This document shows, piece by piece, positions 25,807 through 35,400 of a stretch of DNA of 64,000 nt. The DNA is taken from positions 248,001 through 312,000 of the forward strand of contig NZ_JAOZEW010000001.1 of the NCBI RefSeq assembly GCF_025847235.1. The letters run 5' to 3'. Positions within the stretch are counted from its first letter, which is position 1. Each line of letters begins with the position of its first letter. This stretch comes from Flavobacterium shii (lineage in GTDB: Bacteria > Bacteroidota > Bacteroidia > Flavobacteriales > Flavobacteriaceae). Below the pieces are notes generated by a model. That model saw nothing but the letters and a program-made list of their open reading frames with translations, did no database searches and had not been told where the DNA came from. The translations under genes and the position numbers were made by a program.

Positions 25807-27858
25807 CTATTGCAACGTATTTTTCTTTGGTGGAAAAAAGAAATGCAAAGGCTTATTTAAAAAATACCTGAAGATAGCTCTTGCCACTTGCCTTAATTCT
25901 GAGAGCGGAATGTTTCGGGAACGAAATGCAAGCCCAAGTGACAAGCTGAAACTAACAATAAAATTGACTAAACCAATAAGTCCAATACCTAATATTGACC
26001 ATAAAAACATCCATTTGGTAACATAAAAATCTGCCCCATATAAAGCCATTGCAAAGTTCCCACTTGCAAAAGTAATGTGTCTTATATCAATATTTAATCC
26101 AAAGAATATTCCAATAAAAACTGTACTTCCCATAAAAACACCAAACCAGAAATTGGAAATTATTCCTGCCCATTTTTTTTCATATAATGATGCTAATTTC
26201 TTAGTCCACTTTTTGCCTAAACTCAGTTTAAGCAATGGATGCTCCTGAATACGATAGTAAATATGATTGTGTTTATCGCGATTGGCAATACTACCGGCAA
26301 TAATTCCAGATAAAAACAGAAAAACCCCAGCTATAGCTGCATGAAAAATTGCCGGAGAAAAAATCGGATTCAAATCATTGATCAAAGTAGGCCATTTTTC
26401 CTGTGCAATATTATAATGAAATATTATATCAATAAGCCAGATTCCGAGTAATGAAACTGGAAAAGCAAAAATTACGTTCCCCACGAAAGCAATAAACTGC
26501 GAGCGGAATACTCTGGCAAAAAATATAGCAAACTCTTTATACTTGTACTCTTTTTTGTCCTGTATTTTTTGTTTGAAATCTTCTTGCAAAGCCCTTACCA
26601 GTGCAGAAGCCGTCATTGCAGGCTGCTTCGTTGCCAGCGTAAACCCAAGAATGTAAATTATGATGAATCCAATGGAATAATTCATACTATATAAAAAAAC
26701 ATGCCCAAAGCCGCTAGTTTCTACTTTCCCCAATATGAGTTTGATAATACACAATATTCCGACTATAAAACCGCCACCAGCTGCAGAGTAGAACATTTTA
26801 TAATACTCCTTACGGCTGTTTGTAATATAATGTTCCCCAGTATTGGCCGTATGTTGAGTTATTTCGTAAGATAAAAGCTGGGTACTCTCATTGATTAGTT
26901 TTTGAATATTGTTTTTATCACAATTGTATTTAATCAGTTTATAAGCGAGGTAAATCGTATTCCTATTGGCATCTTTCTCTTCTCCTTGTATCAAAAGTGG
27001 TAATAGAGAATTTAGGCGGCTGAGTTGCTGACGGATTCGTAGCAGGCTTTGGTTCACTCGTAATGAAATACCAAATTTATTACTGTTTTTAAAAGCAGTT
27101 TCTATATAGTCTACACATTGTTTGTGCAGTATAATTAATTGTTTGTAACCTAAATCATCTTCATCAATATAATTCTCAGGAGATTCGATCAGTTTCTCAT
27201 TCATGAGCAATAATTCTCGTTGAAAGGCAATAAATGGACTCTCCAGATTTTCATATTCTGGTACCATCTGGATTACATCTGTTTCCATCGCAGACCCACA
27301 AATGCGATAAGTAATAACTTCCATCGCAAAAACCAATTCATTAAATGATGAATTCTCATCGCTAACCCCATAAATAGAACGAAATTTTAACAAATAAAAC
27401 AAATCCCGGATTTGCTCCTGAGGTATTTTATTAATCCATATCGGGTCGGTATTCACAAAAAACACCTGATTTAAAATAAATTGCAATGTATCCTTTTCTG
27501 GCTGCTCGGGAATTAATTTAGCAAAAATCCTCTTGCGTACTTCAAAAAAGAAATTGGCATCCTGAAGAATTCCTGCATCTGAAAGGATTTTATTAAACTT
27601 TTTCTTTTCTAAATGGGCACTAATACAGTCCATCAGTCCATTACGATAATTTGGGTTTTGATGCAGCAATCGTATTAGTTCTGACAGATCTACAACAGTT
27701 ATTTTTTTTGGCTTTTTTGGGCGAACTAAATTCACTAATTCTACCAGTAACTCAACATTTTCTCTGTTAGCTTCCCATAACTGTTCATTATTAAAGTTTT
27801 TTTCAAAATAGTATTCTAATGTCATTTTTGGTTTTCTCCTCAATTTCATTCTAATCAA
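25807..27858 (-). CDS. Gcr-type membrane protein (family often labelled site-specific recombinase)
   Basis: A 683-residue protein. Residues 1-370 are soluble and helical (NGLMDCISAHLEKKKFNKIL; LLRIRQQLSRLNSLLPLLIQ). The remainder has about six hydrophobic helices (FIVGILCIIKLILG, FLYSMNYSIGFIIIYILGF, QFIAFVGNVIFAFPVSLLGI and others). This is the layout of the PF10136 SpecificRecomb/Gcr family. The family name is historical: there is no tyrosine or serine recombinase catalytic motif here, and the protein is clearly membrane-bound. The true start may be Met4 or Met12. The role is unknown, and it has no operon partner. Confidence 0.7.
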   Translation of the reverse strand: MIRMKLRRKPKMTLEYYFEKNFNNEQLWEANRENVELLVELVNLVRPKKPKKITVVDLSELIRLLHQNPNYRNGLMDCISAHLEKKKFNKILSDAGILQDANFFFEVRKRIFAKLIPEQPEKDTLQFILNQVFFVNTDPIWINKIPQEQIRDLFYLLKFRSIYGVSDENSSFNELVFAMEVITYRICGSAMETDVIQMVPEYENLESPFIAFQRELLLMNEKLIESPENYIDEDDLGYKQLIILHKQCVDYIETAFKNSNKFGISLRVNQSLLRIRQQLSRLNSLLPLLIQGEEKDANRNTIYLAYKLIKYNCDKNNIQKLINESTQLLSYEITQHTANTGEHYITNSRKEYYKMFYSAAGGGFIVGILCIIKLILGKVETSGFGHVFLYSMNYSIGFIIIYILGFTLATKQPAMTASALVRALQEDFKQKIQDKKEYKYKEFAIFFARVFRSQFIAFVGNVIFAFPVSLLGIWLIDIIFHYNIAQEKWPTLINDLNPIFSPAIFHAAIAGVFLFLSGIIAGSIANRDKHNHIYYRIQEHPLLKLSLGKKWTKKLASLYEKKWAGIISNFWFGVFMGSTVFIGIFFGLNIDIRHITFASGNFAMALYGADFYVTKWMFLWSILGIGLIGLVNFIVSFSLSLGLAFRSRNIPLSELRQVARAIFRYFLNKPLHFFFPPKKNTLQ

Positions 27859-28120
27859 ATTTAATTATTGCTAATCCTTTGTTATCTGGTACAAAAAAGG
27901 TCGCTCGTTCTTGCGATGCAATATACTGTATAAGAATTAAAGTCATTTTAATTTTCTCATAAAGAATTTTCGGATCTAAAAGAGTAAAACAGGTAATTCT
28001 ACGTAAAAAACTATAATTGTATTTTTATAATTTTAGACATCGTGAATTGTAAATATTAATAGAGCTATAGAAATCAGTAACAGCTATTTTTCGGAGGCAA
28101 AAAAGCAAAATTAAATAACA

Positions 28121-29635
28121 ATGGAAAATACAAATTTAGAAAATATTTTAAAAAGGATATTTAGTGGCATACATAAGGAAGAAACTTCTATTGAAAAAGT
28201 CATAAAGAAGTTTAAGAATAAGGCTAAGAAAATAATCTATAGTTTTATTAGTGATACTAAACAAGTTCAGGTTGGCCCTGTTATTAGCGCAATTCCGGCT
28301 CAAGGAATAAAAATAGAACAGCCAGGTACATACTATCTCACTAATGATATTATCTGGCTTCCGGGATCAGAAGATCAATACATCGCTATAAATATCACAT
28401 GTAGTGATGTAATTCTTGATTTAAACGGGCATAAGATTACTGCAGTTTGCTTAGATCACACTGCCGAAATTATTGGTATTAATGTTGGTTCTCTCGAAGG
28501 ATGCCAAAATATTACGATTCAGAATGGTGAATTAATCAACATGTCTCTGCATGGCATAAGTGCTGGATTAATTAGTAATTTAAATATCATGAACATTACG
28601 ATAAAAGGTTCTGAATACACCTATTTTGGTGGTGATGCATTTATAACGGCTTCAGGTATTTATATTGAATTTTCCAATTATGTAAATATAACACGCTGTA
28701 CCATAACAGGAGTAAAAGTTACAGCACCTGCGTATGCAGGTATCCAGTTGTTTGCATCCGCAAATGCTACAGTATCTAATTGTTATGCCAGCAATTTGAT
28801 TAACCTGGATGGGACAGTAACCGGGTTCAGTTATGTTGAAGGTTGCAAACATGTACTTACTCTTAATTGTCACTCGTCAGAATCCCGTTCTCATTATCAA
28901 GCAAATCCCTTAGGAACAACTACAACTTTTGGTCATACGGTTTTAGGTTTTCTACCTACTGCGTGTTCTAACCTTCACTACGAAAATTGTACTGCTACCA
29001 ACCTGAGAGGTTGTTGTGATGATTGCCATGGCATGTCTATTTTTGACTCTAACGATGTTACAGTAGTTGGTTTTAGGGCGACTGGGATTGTTGATGGAGA
29101 TGCCCCGGTAAATACTGGGGCAAAAGCTACAGGACTGGAAGTTTATGGCAACAATATTCTTGTAAAGTTCTGCGTGGTCGAAAACATATTTGCAATTGTT
29201 CCTCAAGACAAACAAAGTTGTGGCTTTAGTGCGGCAGGCAATAACATTACATTCGAGTCATGTGTTGCAAACAATGTTTTAGTATTTGATGAGAACAGAA
29301 ATCCTACCAATGATTACGATAAATATGGTTATGGAATGGGGTTTGGTTGGGCTCCGGACCCCCGTAAACCATTTATAGATATGTATGCAAAAGACACTAT
29401 ATATCTAAATTGTAGTTCTATAAATTGCCAGGTTGGGTTTGATACATGGAACCATATTAATGGAATATGGGAAAATTGGGTAGTTGAAAATTGTAATATA
29501 GATGTGCTTCAGCAACCCAATACTATTAGAATATTTAGCATGAACAATTGCTCAGAGCTACCTCCTGGAATGATCAGTCCCATAACTATTCGTAATCAAT
29601 CCTCAAATAATAGTTTTATACCGGTAGTAAATTGA
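28121..29635 (+). CDS. Right-handed parallel beta-helix protein
   Basis: A 504-residue protein with repeated short beta-strand turns typical of PbH1 repeats: YIAINITCSDVILDLNGHKI, GCQNITIQNGELINMSLHGI, NYVNITRCTITGVKV, NATVSNCYASNLI, CKHVLTLNCHSSES. The N-terminal ~50 residues are charged and helical (KKFKNKAKKIIYSF), without a signal peptide. Such folds occur in polysaccharide lyases, glycosidases and phage tail spikes, but I see no catalytic signature. It has an unusually high Cys and Asn content. It stands alone before the mobile-element junction, so an exogenous origin is possible but unproven. Confidence 0.65.
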   Translation: MENTNLENILKRIFSGIHKEETSIEKVIKKFKNKAKKIIYSFISDTKQVQVGPVISAIPAQGIKIEQPGTYYLTNDIIWLPGSEDQYIAINITCSDVILDLNGHKITAVCLDHTAEIIGINVGSLEGCQNITIQNGELINMSLHGISAGLISNLNIMNITIKGSEYTYFGGDAFITASGIYIEFSNYVNITRCTITGVKVTAPAYAGIQLFASANATVSNCYASNLINLDGTVTGFSYVEGCKHVLTLNCHSSESRSHYQANPLGTTTTFGHTVLGFLPTACSNLHYENCTATNLRGCCDDCHGMSIFDSNDVTVVGFRATGIVDGDAPVNTGAKATGLEVYGNNILVKFCVVENIFAIVPQDKQSCGFSAAGNNITFESCVANNVLVFDENRNPTNDYDKYGYGMGFGWAPDPRKPFIDMYAKDTIYLNCSSINCQVGFDTWNHINGIWENWVVENCNIDVLQQPNTIRIFSMNNCSELPPGMISPITIRNQSSNNSFIPVVN

Positions 29636-30047
29636 TAATGTAAACATATTTTATTCATACCGGGAAGATTAGACAGAAATTAGGAGGTGAAGCAATAATT
29701 GAAGAAATCCACTGAGGATTCCAGCATTGGAAGCGATTGCACTTTCCGGAAAGCAAATAATTTCTTTGCTGATTAAATTGTCATTCATCCCAAATATTAC
29801 AGCAAACAATCCAAAATGTAAATGGACCAATTCAGAAGGCATCAACTTAACAGCCGTTAGATTTTTAGATCTGAAAAGTCCAGATGGCAATATTTGGAGT
29901 ATAATCAATTAACAATTCAGGAAGTTTAATTACAACAGCTATTTTAAAATAACCACAATATGATTTTAAAATATATACCTGACAGAAGTCTAATAATAGG
30001 ATTGCTTGCTATGTATTCTTTCGATTTTGTTTTTGGAATTACAAAAA
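29636..30047. other. 412-base junction with gene remnants
   Basis: Two possible remnants are visible. 29703-29912 is open on the plus strand (ending LDLKSPDGNIWSIIN) but has only a TTG start. 29960-30047 encodes the first 29 residues of a protein cut by the IS element. An opposite-strand ORF over 29669-29908 is equally unconvincing. Nothing here can be assigned to a family. Confidence 0.5.
29960..30047 (+). pseudogene. 5' fragment of a gene truncated by IS6 insertion
   Basis: The ATG at 29960 starts MILKYIPDRSLIIGLLAMYS, and the frame then runs into the IS end at 30048. The hydrophobic opening suggests a membrane or exported protein. The remainder is not found on the other side of the IS. 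Confidence 0.35.
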
Positions 30048-30825
30048 GGTTCTGTCGCATCTGTTTCATTAAAACATAATTAAAGTGGTAACATTAAAAA
30101 GTTATGCTACTAAAGAACAGAATGATTTAAACATAGTGATCCCTGGATTACTCATTTGTTTTTTTTCTCAGCATGTGACAACTTCAATTCCACTAAGAGT
30201 TCTCTTTGCAGATTCAAAGCTTTTAAAGCCTAAGCCATTTTGTATCCTCCATTTTATAAATCGATGATCTTGTTCAACAATATTGTTGAGATATTTACAT
30301 TGTCGAATTGCTATTTTGGAAAACGAACGTTTGTTATAAACTTTGATAGCTCTTATGTTTGAGCCGCTTTTATCAATATTCATAATATCTGGTTTACAAT
30401 TATTCGCAATTGTCTTTATTAAAAATGACTGAGCACTCATCCTCTGTCTTCCTCTAGTCAACAGGAAATCAACTGTATCTCCAGACTTATCAACGGCTCT
30501 ATAGAGATAACACCACTCTCCTTTAACTTTTATATAAGTCTCATCCATGCTCCAGCTAGTACCAACTTCTTTCTTTCGTTTGTTCATTTGTGCTTCAATA
30601 AATGGGATAAATTTATATACCCAACGTTGGATTGTAGCATGGTCAACTTGAACTCCTCTCATTTTCATTATCTCTTCAACATCTCGGTAACTTAACGAAA
30701 ACCTAAGTTTAAAATATACGGACTGAAGAATAATAAATTTGGGATAACAATGACCTTTTGTATTCATTAATTTGAGAATTTAAAAAAAGACAAAGGTAAA
30801 ACTTAACTTTAGATGTGACAGAACC
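30048..30825 (-). mobile_element. IS6-family insertion sequence
   Basis: The ends are near-perfect terminal inverted repeats: GGTTCTGTCGCATCT at 30048-30062 and AGATGTGACAGAACC at 30811-30825 (14 of 15 match). The length is 778 bases, within the usual IS6 range. It holds one transposase gene on the minus strand. The 8 bases outside each end (TACAAAAA and AAAGATTA) differ, so there is no target-site duplication, unlike a simple IS6 insertion. This implies recombination or deletion next to the element. It truncates the integrase remnant on its right. Confidence 0.85.
30168..30767 (-). CDS. IS6-family transposase, C-terminus frameshifted
   Basis: A DDE transposase. The helix-turn-helix lies near VDHATIQRWVYKF. 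The catalytic residues are in WSMDETYIK, NIDKSGSN and VEQDHRFIKWR, so the DDE triad is intact. The protein stops after GIEVVTC at 199 residues. Restoring one base just after GAAGTTGT in the gene would give the continuation VVHMLRKKQMSNPGITM and a stop at 30102-30104. That makes about 221 residues, the normal length. The C-terminal tail is therefore lost through a single-base deletion. Whether this copy still transposes is unknown. Confidence 0.85.
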   Translation of the reverse strand: MNTKGHCYPKFIILQSVYFKLRFSLSYRDVEEIMKMRGVQVDHATIQRWVYKFIPFIEAQMNKRKKEVGTSWSMDETYIKVKGEWCYLYRAVDKSGDTVDFLLTRGRQRMSAQSFLIKTIANNCKPDIMNIDKSGSNIRAIKVYNKRSFSKIAIRQCKYLNNIVEQDHRFIKWRIQNGLGFKSFESAKRTLSGIEVVTC

Positions 30826-31686
30826 AAAGATTACCATTGCCATCTTCCGATATATTATTTAATGAAAGATTAGCAGCGTCTACGGGAGCATACCCAGTAT
30901 AACAGCTAAATAAAAAAACATCCTTAACGCGGTCGAGACGTTTAATTGAGAAATTTTTATTTTCAATTCGATCTAGTTCTTCCTGACTAAGAAATATAGC
31001 GTCAGTAATATATAGTTTACCATCATAAACACTAAATGGATCTTTATCTATTAAACCCATTCTAACACTATATTTACAAGCTGTCTTATACATCCGCATA
31101 TAATTTTGACTACAGAATTGTTTTGGACACCAATTTTGCCTTTAAAATGGCTATCGTACTTAAGTAACGCTTCCAGATTGTAAACGTAGGAACTGGTCAC
31201 TTCATCTAAAGACATGTCCGAAATACCATACTGTTTTTTCATAAAGGTTACCAGTAAATCTTTTGCGCGCTCATACTTCTGATGTGATGCGGTGGATCGT
31301 TCTCCTGCATTGACCTTTCTTTGGAAGAATTCATTATGCCTATTCATAATTTCAATTATTCTGACACCATCTTCCTTTATAACTGATTCCCCCTTTAAAT
31401 TCATCTTTGAGTAATTGCAAAGAAAAATCCTGATCAATTTTAAGTAGTTCATTGAACTTCTTTTCCATACCTAGAAGAAAAAGATCCTAGGCATTTTGAT
31501 TACCTTTTCTTTTTCAAGTTTCAGGACATTTCTAAGATTGCCAGTGAATATCCATCTTTCTTTCGAGATAAATTTTCTAGTGCTCATTGAAATTGTTTTG
31601 TTCTTATAGGAAATACGGGCGAATATTGGTGATTCGCCATTTTTGCCAACTTTGGTATACTTTAGATAAAAAATTACTTTTAACAT
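30826..31686 (-). pseudogene. Broken tyrosine-type integrase of a Bacteroidota mobile element
   Basis: Three pieces in order encode parts of one protein. The Arm-DNA-binding domain is at 31686-31471 (KYTKVGKNGESPIFARISYK). The SAM-like core-binding domain is at 31452-31051 (NRHNEFFQRKVNAGERSTAS). The start of the catalytic domain is at 31099-30826 (LSQEELDRIEN and VFLFSCYTGYAPVDAANL). The pieces are in different frames with stops between them. The rest of the catalytic domain is missing because the IS6 element abuts at 30825. It was probably the integrase that placed the neighbouring island. It is non-functional now. Confidence 0.8.
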
Positions 31687-31780
31687 GCTATCTAGTTTTT
31701 AAATTAATACTCAAATTGATTTAAAAATTTTGCGAGAGCCTAGAGTTGACAGGGAATTCCCGGGGAATTCACAACTTTTA

Positions 31781-31824
31781 GTGTACCTAAAATCAAAAAA
31801 AAGTCTGATTTTTTTTAGGTACAC
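31781..31824. repeat. Long inverted repeat (GTGTACCTAAAA..TTTTAGGTACAC)
   Basis: GTGTACCTAAAATCAAAAAA and the reverse-complement end TTTTTTTTAGGTACAC face each other around AGTCTGA. A partial repeat of the end word (AAGTACAC) follows at about 31829-31836. The structure could be a terminator, a protein-binding site or a recombination end. Ten bases to the left is a near-palindrome GAATTCCCGGGGAATTC. Confidence 0.6.
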
Positions 31825-31882
31825 CAATAAGTACACTGTTCTTTGATAAAGTATGTGCTTTTTGACAAAGTACAAAAAACAA

Positions 31883-31916
31883 AAAAGCCTTTAAATACTA
31901 GTATTTAAAGGCTTTT
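31883..31916. terminator. 34-base perfect palindrome, terminator-like
   Basis: AAAAGCCTTTAAATAC joined through TA to GTATTTAAAGGCTTTT is its own reverse complement. A-rich and T-rich flanks allow bidirectional termination. Its stem AAAAGCCTTTAAA recurs in the hairpin at 32249-32284. Confidence 0.65.
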
Positions 31917-31946
31917 GATTTTTAAAGTTTCCTTTGAAACTTCATC

Positions 31947-31961
31947 TGGCGGAGAAAGAGG
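31947..31961. other. Possible attachment-site core (tRNA 3'-end-like)
   Basis: TGGCGGAGAAAGAGG is the reverse complement of a typical tRNA-Ser acceptor end (CCTCTTTCTCCGCCA). No T-arm follows; the next bases are CTCCGAAACC. This is what an attachment site looks like on the side of an island that lacks the tRNA gene. No second copy was found in the window. Confidence 0.35.
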
Positions 31962-32248
31962 CTCCGAAACCTTTATATAAATCCCAGTAAATACAGGGGT
32001 TACGATACAATAACAAACTGAGGGTCACCTATAGGATCACTTAACTTTCGTATAATCAAATCATTACAATGTAAAGATAGAAAATAAACAATTACATGAC
32101 TAATTTCCACTACTAATTTTGCTTGAGTTTATAGATTTTACCAGATATTAAAAGTTCAAAAAAATTAGCTTTATTAGATCATTCTGGAGTCGATGGGGCT
32201 ACAATCGAACACCTAATTCCTATATTAATGTTTATAGACAAGCTTAGT

Positions 32249-32284
32249 AAAAAGCCTTTAAACACAAATGTTTAAAGGCTTTTT
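32249..32284 (-). terminator. Terminator-like hairpin, twin of the 31883 palindrome
   Basis: The arms AAAAAGCCTTTAAAC (32249-32263) and GTTTAAAGGCTTTTT (32270-32284) are perfect complements with a 6-base loop. It lies about 190 bases downstream of the 3' end of the minus-strand STAND gene and may end its transcript. Confidence 0.6.
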
Positions 32285-32470
32285 TATGACTTTTTAAATT
32301 TAATAAAAATCATTAATCGTTAAGTTTTTTTTCCTAAAAATGATGCTTTTTTTTAACTGAAAATAATCCTAAAAAATGATTCAAGGTGTTCGACAGTTGA
32401 ACACTTTATAAATACATACTTCAGGGGTAAGTTATTGCTTGGAATTAATTTAGGAGTTCACTTCCTTTTT

Positions 32471-35400
32471 TTATATTTCCTTGTACTTAAATAACCATAG
32501 TTTTCTATCATTTTCTAATTTAATATCAAGTTCGATTACTGCTGTCTGCAGTATTTTTTGAACCGGGTTTTGGTCAGAATTCTTTATAGATTCTATTTTT
32601 CCTACAGCAGATTCAAACTCATCTTTACTTCCTACAAATGATCCAGTTAAAGCTTCCTTAGCTATAAGTTGAACAAATGGCGCTACAACAGATCTAATGA
32701 GACTGCTCGCATTTTTGTAGGTTTTGGTTAAGTATGGTATTACGTTGATAAGCTGGGTTATCGCAGAATCGTGCTTTTTGGAGTAAAATACAAATCCTAA
32801 AATGCAAATTATCTGAAAATTTCGATTTTCGCTATCGCCATATCGGTTACTTCTTTGAATTAACTCAGCTGCTGATATTTTGCCTTCAAAGATGGATGTG
32901 ATTAAATCCAGGAGTTCTTCCCATGTCTGTTTATCTGATGCATTTTTCAGATAATTGGAAAGTAGATCCCTGAAGCTGTAAAAAGTATGCTCTTTATCCG
33001 CCTGATCTTTTAGATAATTTGTAAGTACCATTATCATAAGAGGAATTATGGTCACTGTAGTGGTCGTTTCTTCTGCAATATTCCATTTTTCGCTTGGTTT
33101 CTCCGCTAAGAGATGCTGAAGGTTTATTTTTTGCAGCTGATTCTGCCTATCCAGAGGAGTGCCGTTTAAATGAGCAGTTACAGCGGAAAATAAAAGCGAG
33201 GTTTCAAGTGCTTCGTCAAGTTTAAAATTAATGGTGGAATAGTGCCCGCAAACAGCTGAAATCATTAAGAAAGTTTCTTCGTCACCGGAGTTTCTTGCGA
33301 TATCAAATGCCTTTAATGACCATGTGTAGGCTTTGTATATCTCATTGATACCTTCAGCAAAAACTGCCATGTGCGCGGTAACAATGGCATCCTTGGTTGA
33401 AGCATACAAATCTGAAACGTCCTGTGTGCTAAAAGCATATATGCCCTGAAAGGGTTTCATATATTCACTTCCATCACTTAAATGCGTTGGTACTCTATCC
33501 TTTGAAACATACGCCGAAATATATCCAAGAACATGACCTGACCAAGAAAAAATCTGGATCCATTCCTTATTAAATGTTTCTTCTTTGCAGCTCAGTAATC
33601 TAGTGACTACCTGTTCAAATATTATGTAACTATTTTCAAATTCATTATTTAACCAATAGGCAATTCCAAGCTCTCCTAATATTTGAATATAAATTAATTC
33701 ATTATTCTCATATGTTGGAGTTTCTTTATATAGATCGGCAGCTTTCTTTAAAAAATCAATTGATTTTTCAGGATTTGTTGCTGAGTATGAACAGGCGGCA
33801 TAAATCAGCGAATCAATAAAATCCACCTGCTCCGTACAATTAATTTGTACAGCTTTTGTCAGCCATTCGCTGCTTTTTGCAATCTGCTTACTGTTATAAA
33901 ATAATCGTCCTATTTTGTCATATATCAAATATTTGGCAATATTCGAATCAAATGTATCAGTAAGCTCAATGGATAATTTTTCCATTTCAGCTACTTTTCC
34001 CAGTGCCTGAAACTCAATTACAATTTTCTCCCTAATTACAATGGACTGCAGTATTTCGTTTTTGCGGTTTGTAAAATAACCGCTCAAATAATCCAGATAG
34101 GATATGTTCAGATCATTATCCTTTGTGAAGGAAATTATTCTGCCAGATAAAACAGCTATTGCATACTGAGCAATTTCATTTGCAAAGAAATCGATTTGAA
34201 AGGTATTTTCTAACTTTTCAACAAGTTCCAGCCAATGCTTAACCTGGTCAAAATTGGACAGATTAGGTACCGGAACCCAAAATAGTCCTGATATTAATTC
34301 AGGAGTTGCAATTTCCCGAAAAGGTTCTTCAAGAGATGAGAAATTATTTAACATTATTTCTAAATAATACCAGTAGCCAGCAGTATCAGCACTATCAATA
34401 TGAGAAACGGTTAAAAGAGACAATAAAACTTTTTCTGAAATCTTCGCGTTATCTTCGTCTCTGTATCCTTTTAGTTTCTCAAGAAGAAATGAAGGATCTT
34501 TTCCTAATAGTTTATATAATCGAATTTGTTCGTTTCTAATTTGTGCCCTGAGTATCACACTCATTTCTTTTGGAATGTCAATCTTGGTCCAATAGCTTAA
34601 GTATCCCCAATCGATAAGCTGTTTAATGCTTTCAGATGTAACAGCAGATTGATAGACCATAAAGAGAATAATTCCCGCATTATTGAAATCTTTGGCATTT
34701 AGAAAGGAGCTGATAATTCGCGATGCACTTATTTGATTGATTTTTTTATCCTCCAAAATAGATTTAGCAATTGCGACATGAGTATTTTTTATAGTATCGG
34801 GGGATAAATTTTTCTCACCAATTTTATATATTAAAGGTGAAACCTGATATGATTTATCCTGCTGTTCGACCCATACGTTTACTAAATCCTGAAGTTTTTC
34901 ATTTGGATGCTGTATTCTTTCCTCAACGTTACTGATTGCAGTAATTTCTTTGAGTCCCAGATCCCAGTTTATCAGACTAAGCCTGTATAGTAACTCCCTT
35001 GATTTTTCATCAGTGATATATTTCTTAATTGCGAATTGAGCGTCCTGAAGTACATCGCTTGAAAACTCATTTTTTAAGATGACATCGAGCAACAGCTCTG
35101 AATCTTTGCCCCAATTTATTGCTTTCAGGTGATAAATGATCGAACTTAAAAGTTGTGGATTGCGATGCGATACGACGGTTATTAAACCAATATATTGTGC
35201 AATAGTCTCATCGCCGCCTGAGTTGAGGATGTACTCTATTATTTCCTCATCGCTGAATTCGAAATCATCATAATGAAGAAAGATATTTTCATCAAATGAC
35301 TGTAATAAAGCGCGGGGGAATTTAAAATTTGATGTAGTTAATATCCTTACATTGCTTTTTGAAATATTTTCAGATAGTAATTGGAATAAACTATATAAAG

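Larger units (their letters stand above)
31687..32470. other. 784-base non-coding segment beside the integrase remnant
   Basis: No gene lies here. It contains an inverted repeat at 31781-31824, a 34-base perfect palindrome at 31883-31916, a tRNA-3'-end-like word at 31947-31961, a second tRNA-like fragment near 32184-32210, and a hairpin at 32249-32284 sharing its stem with the palindrome. The position next to an integrase suggests remains of an attachment region. Confidence 0.6.

Noticed and set aside
25807..27858. Reading the Gcr-family protein as a DNA recombinase
   Set aside because: No tyrosine or serine recombinase motif is present, and half the protein is membrane helices. The family name is misleading.
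29669..29908. Minus-strand 79-codon ORF in the junction region
   Set aside because: It overlaps an equally weak plus-strand frame, and neither resembles a known protein.
31940..32215. Intact tRNA genes in the segment beside the integrase
   Set aside because: Only fragments resembling the 3' end or T-arm can be seen; no cloverleaf can be drawn.
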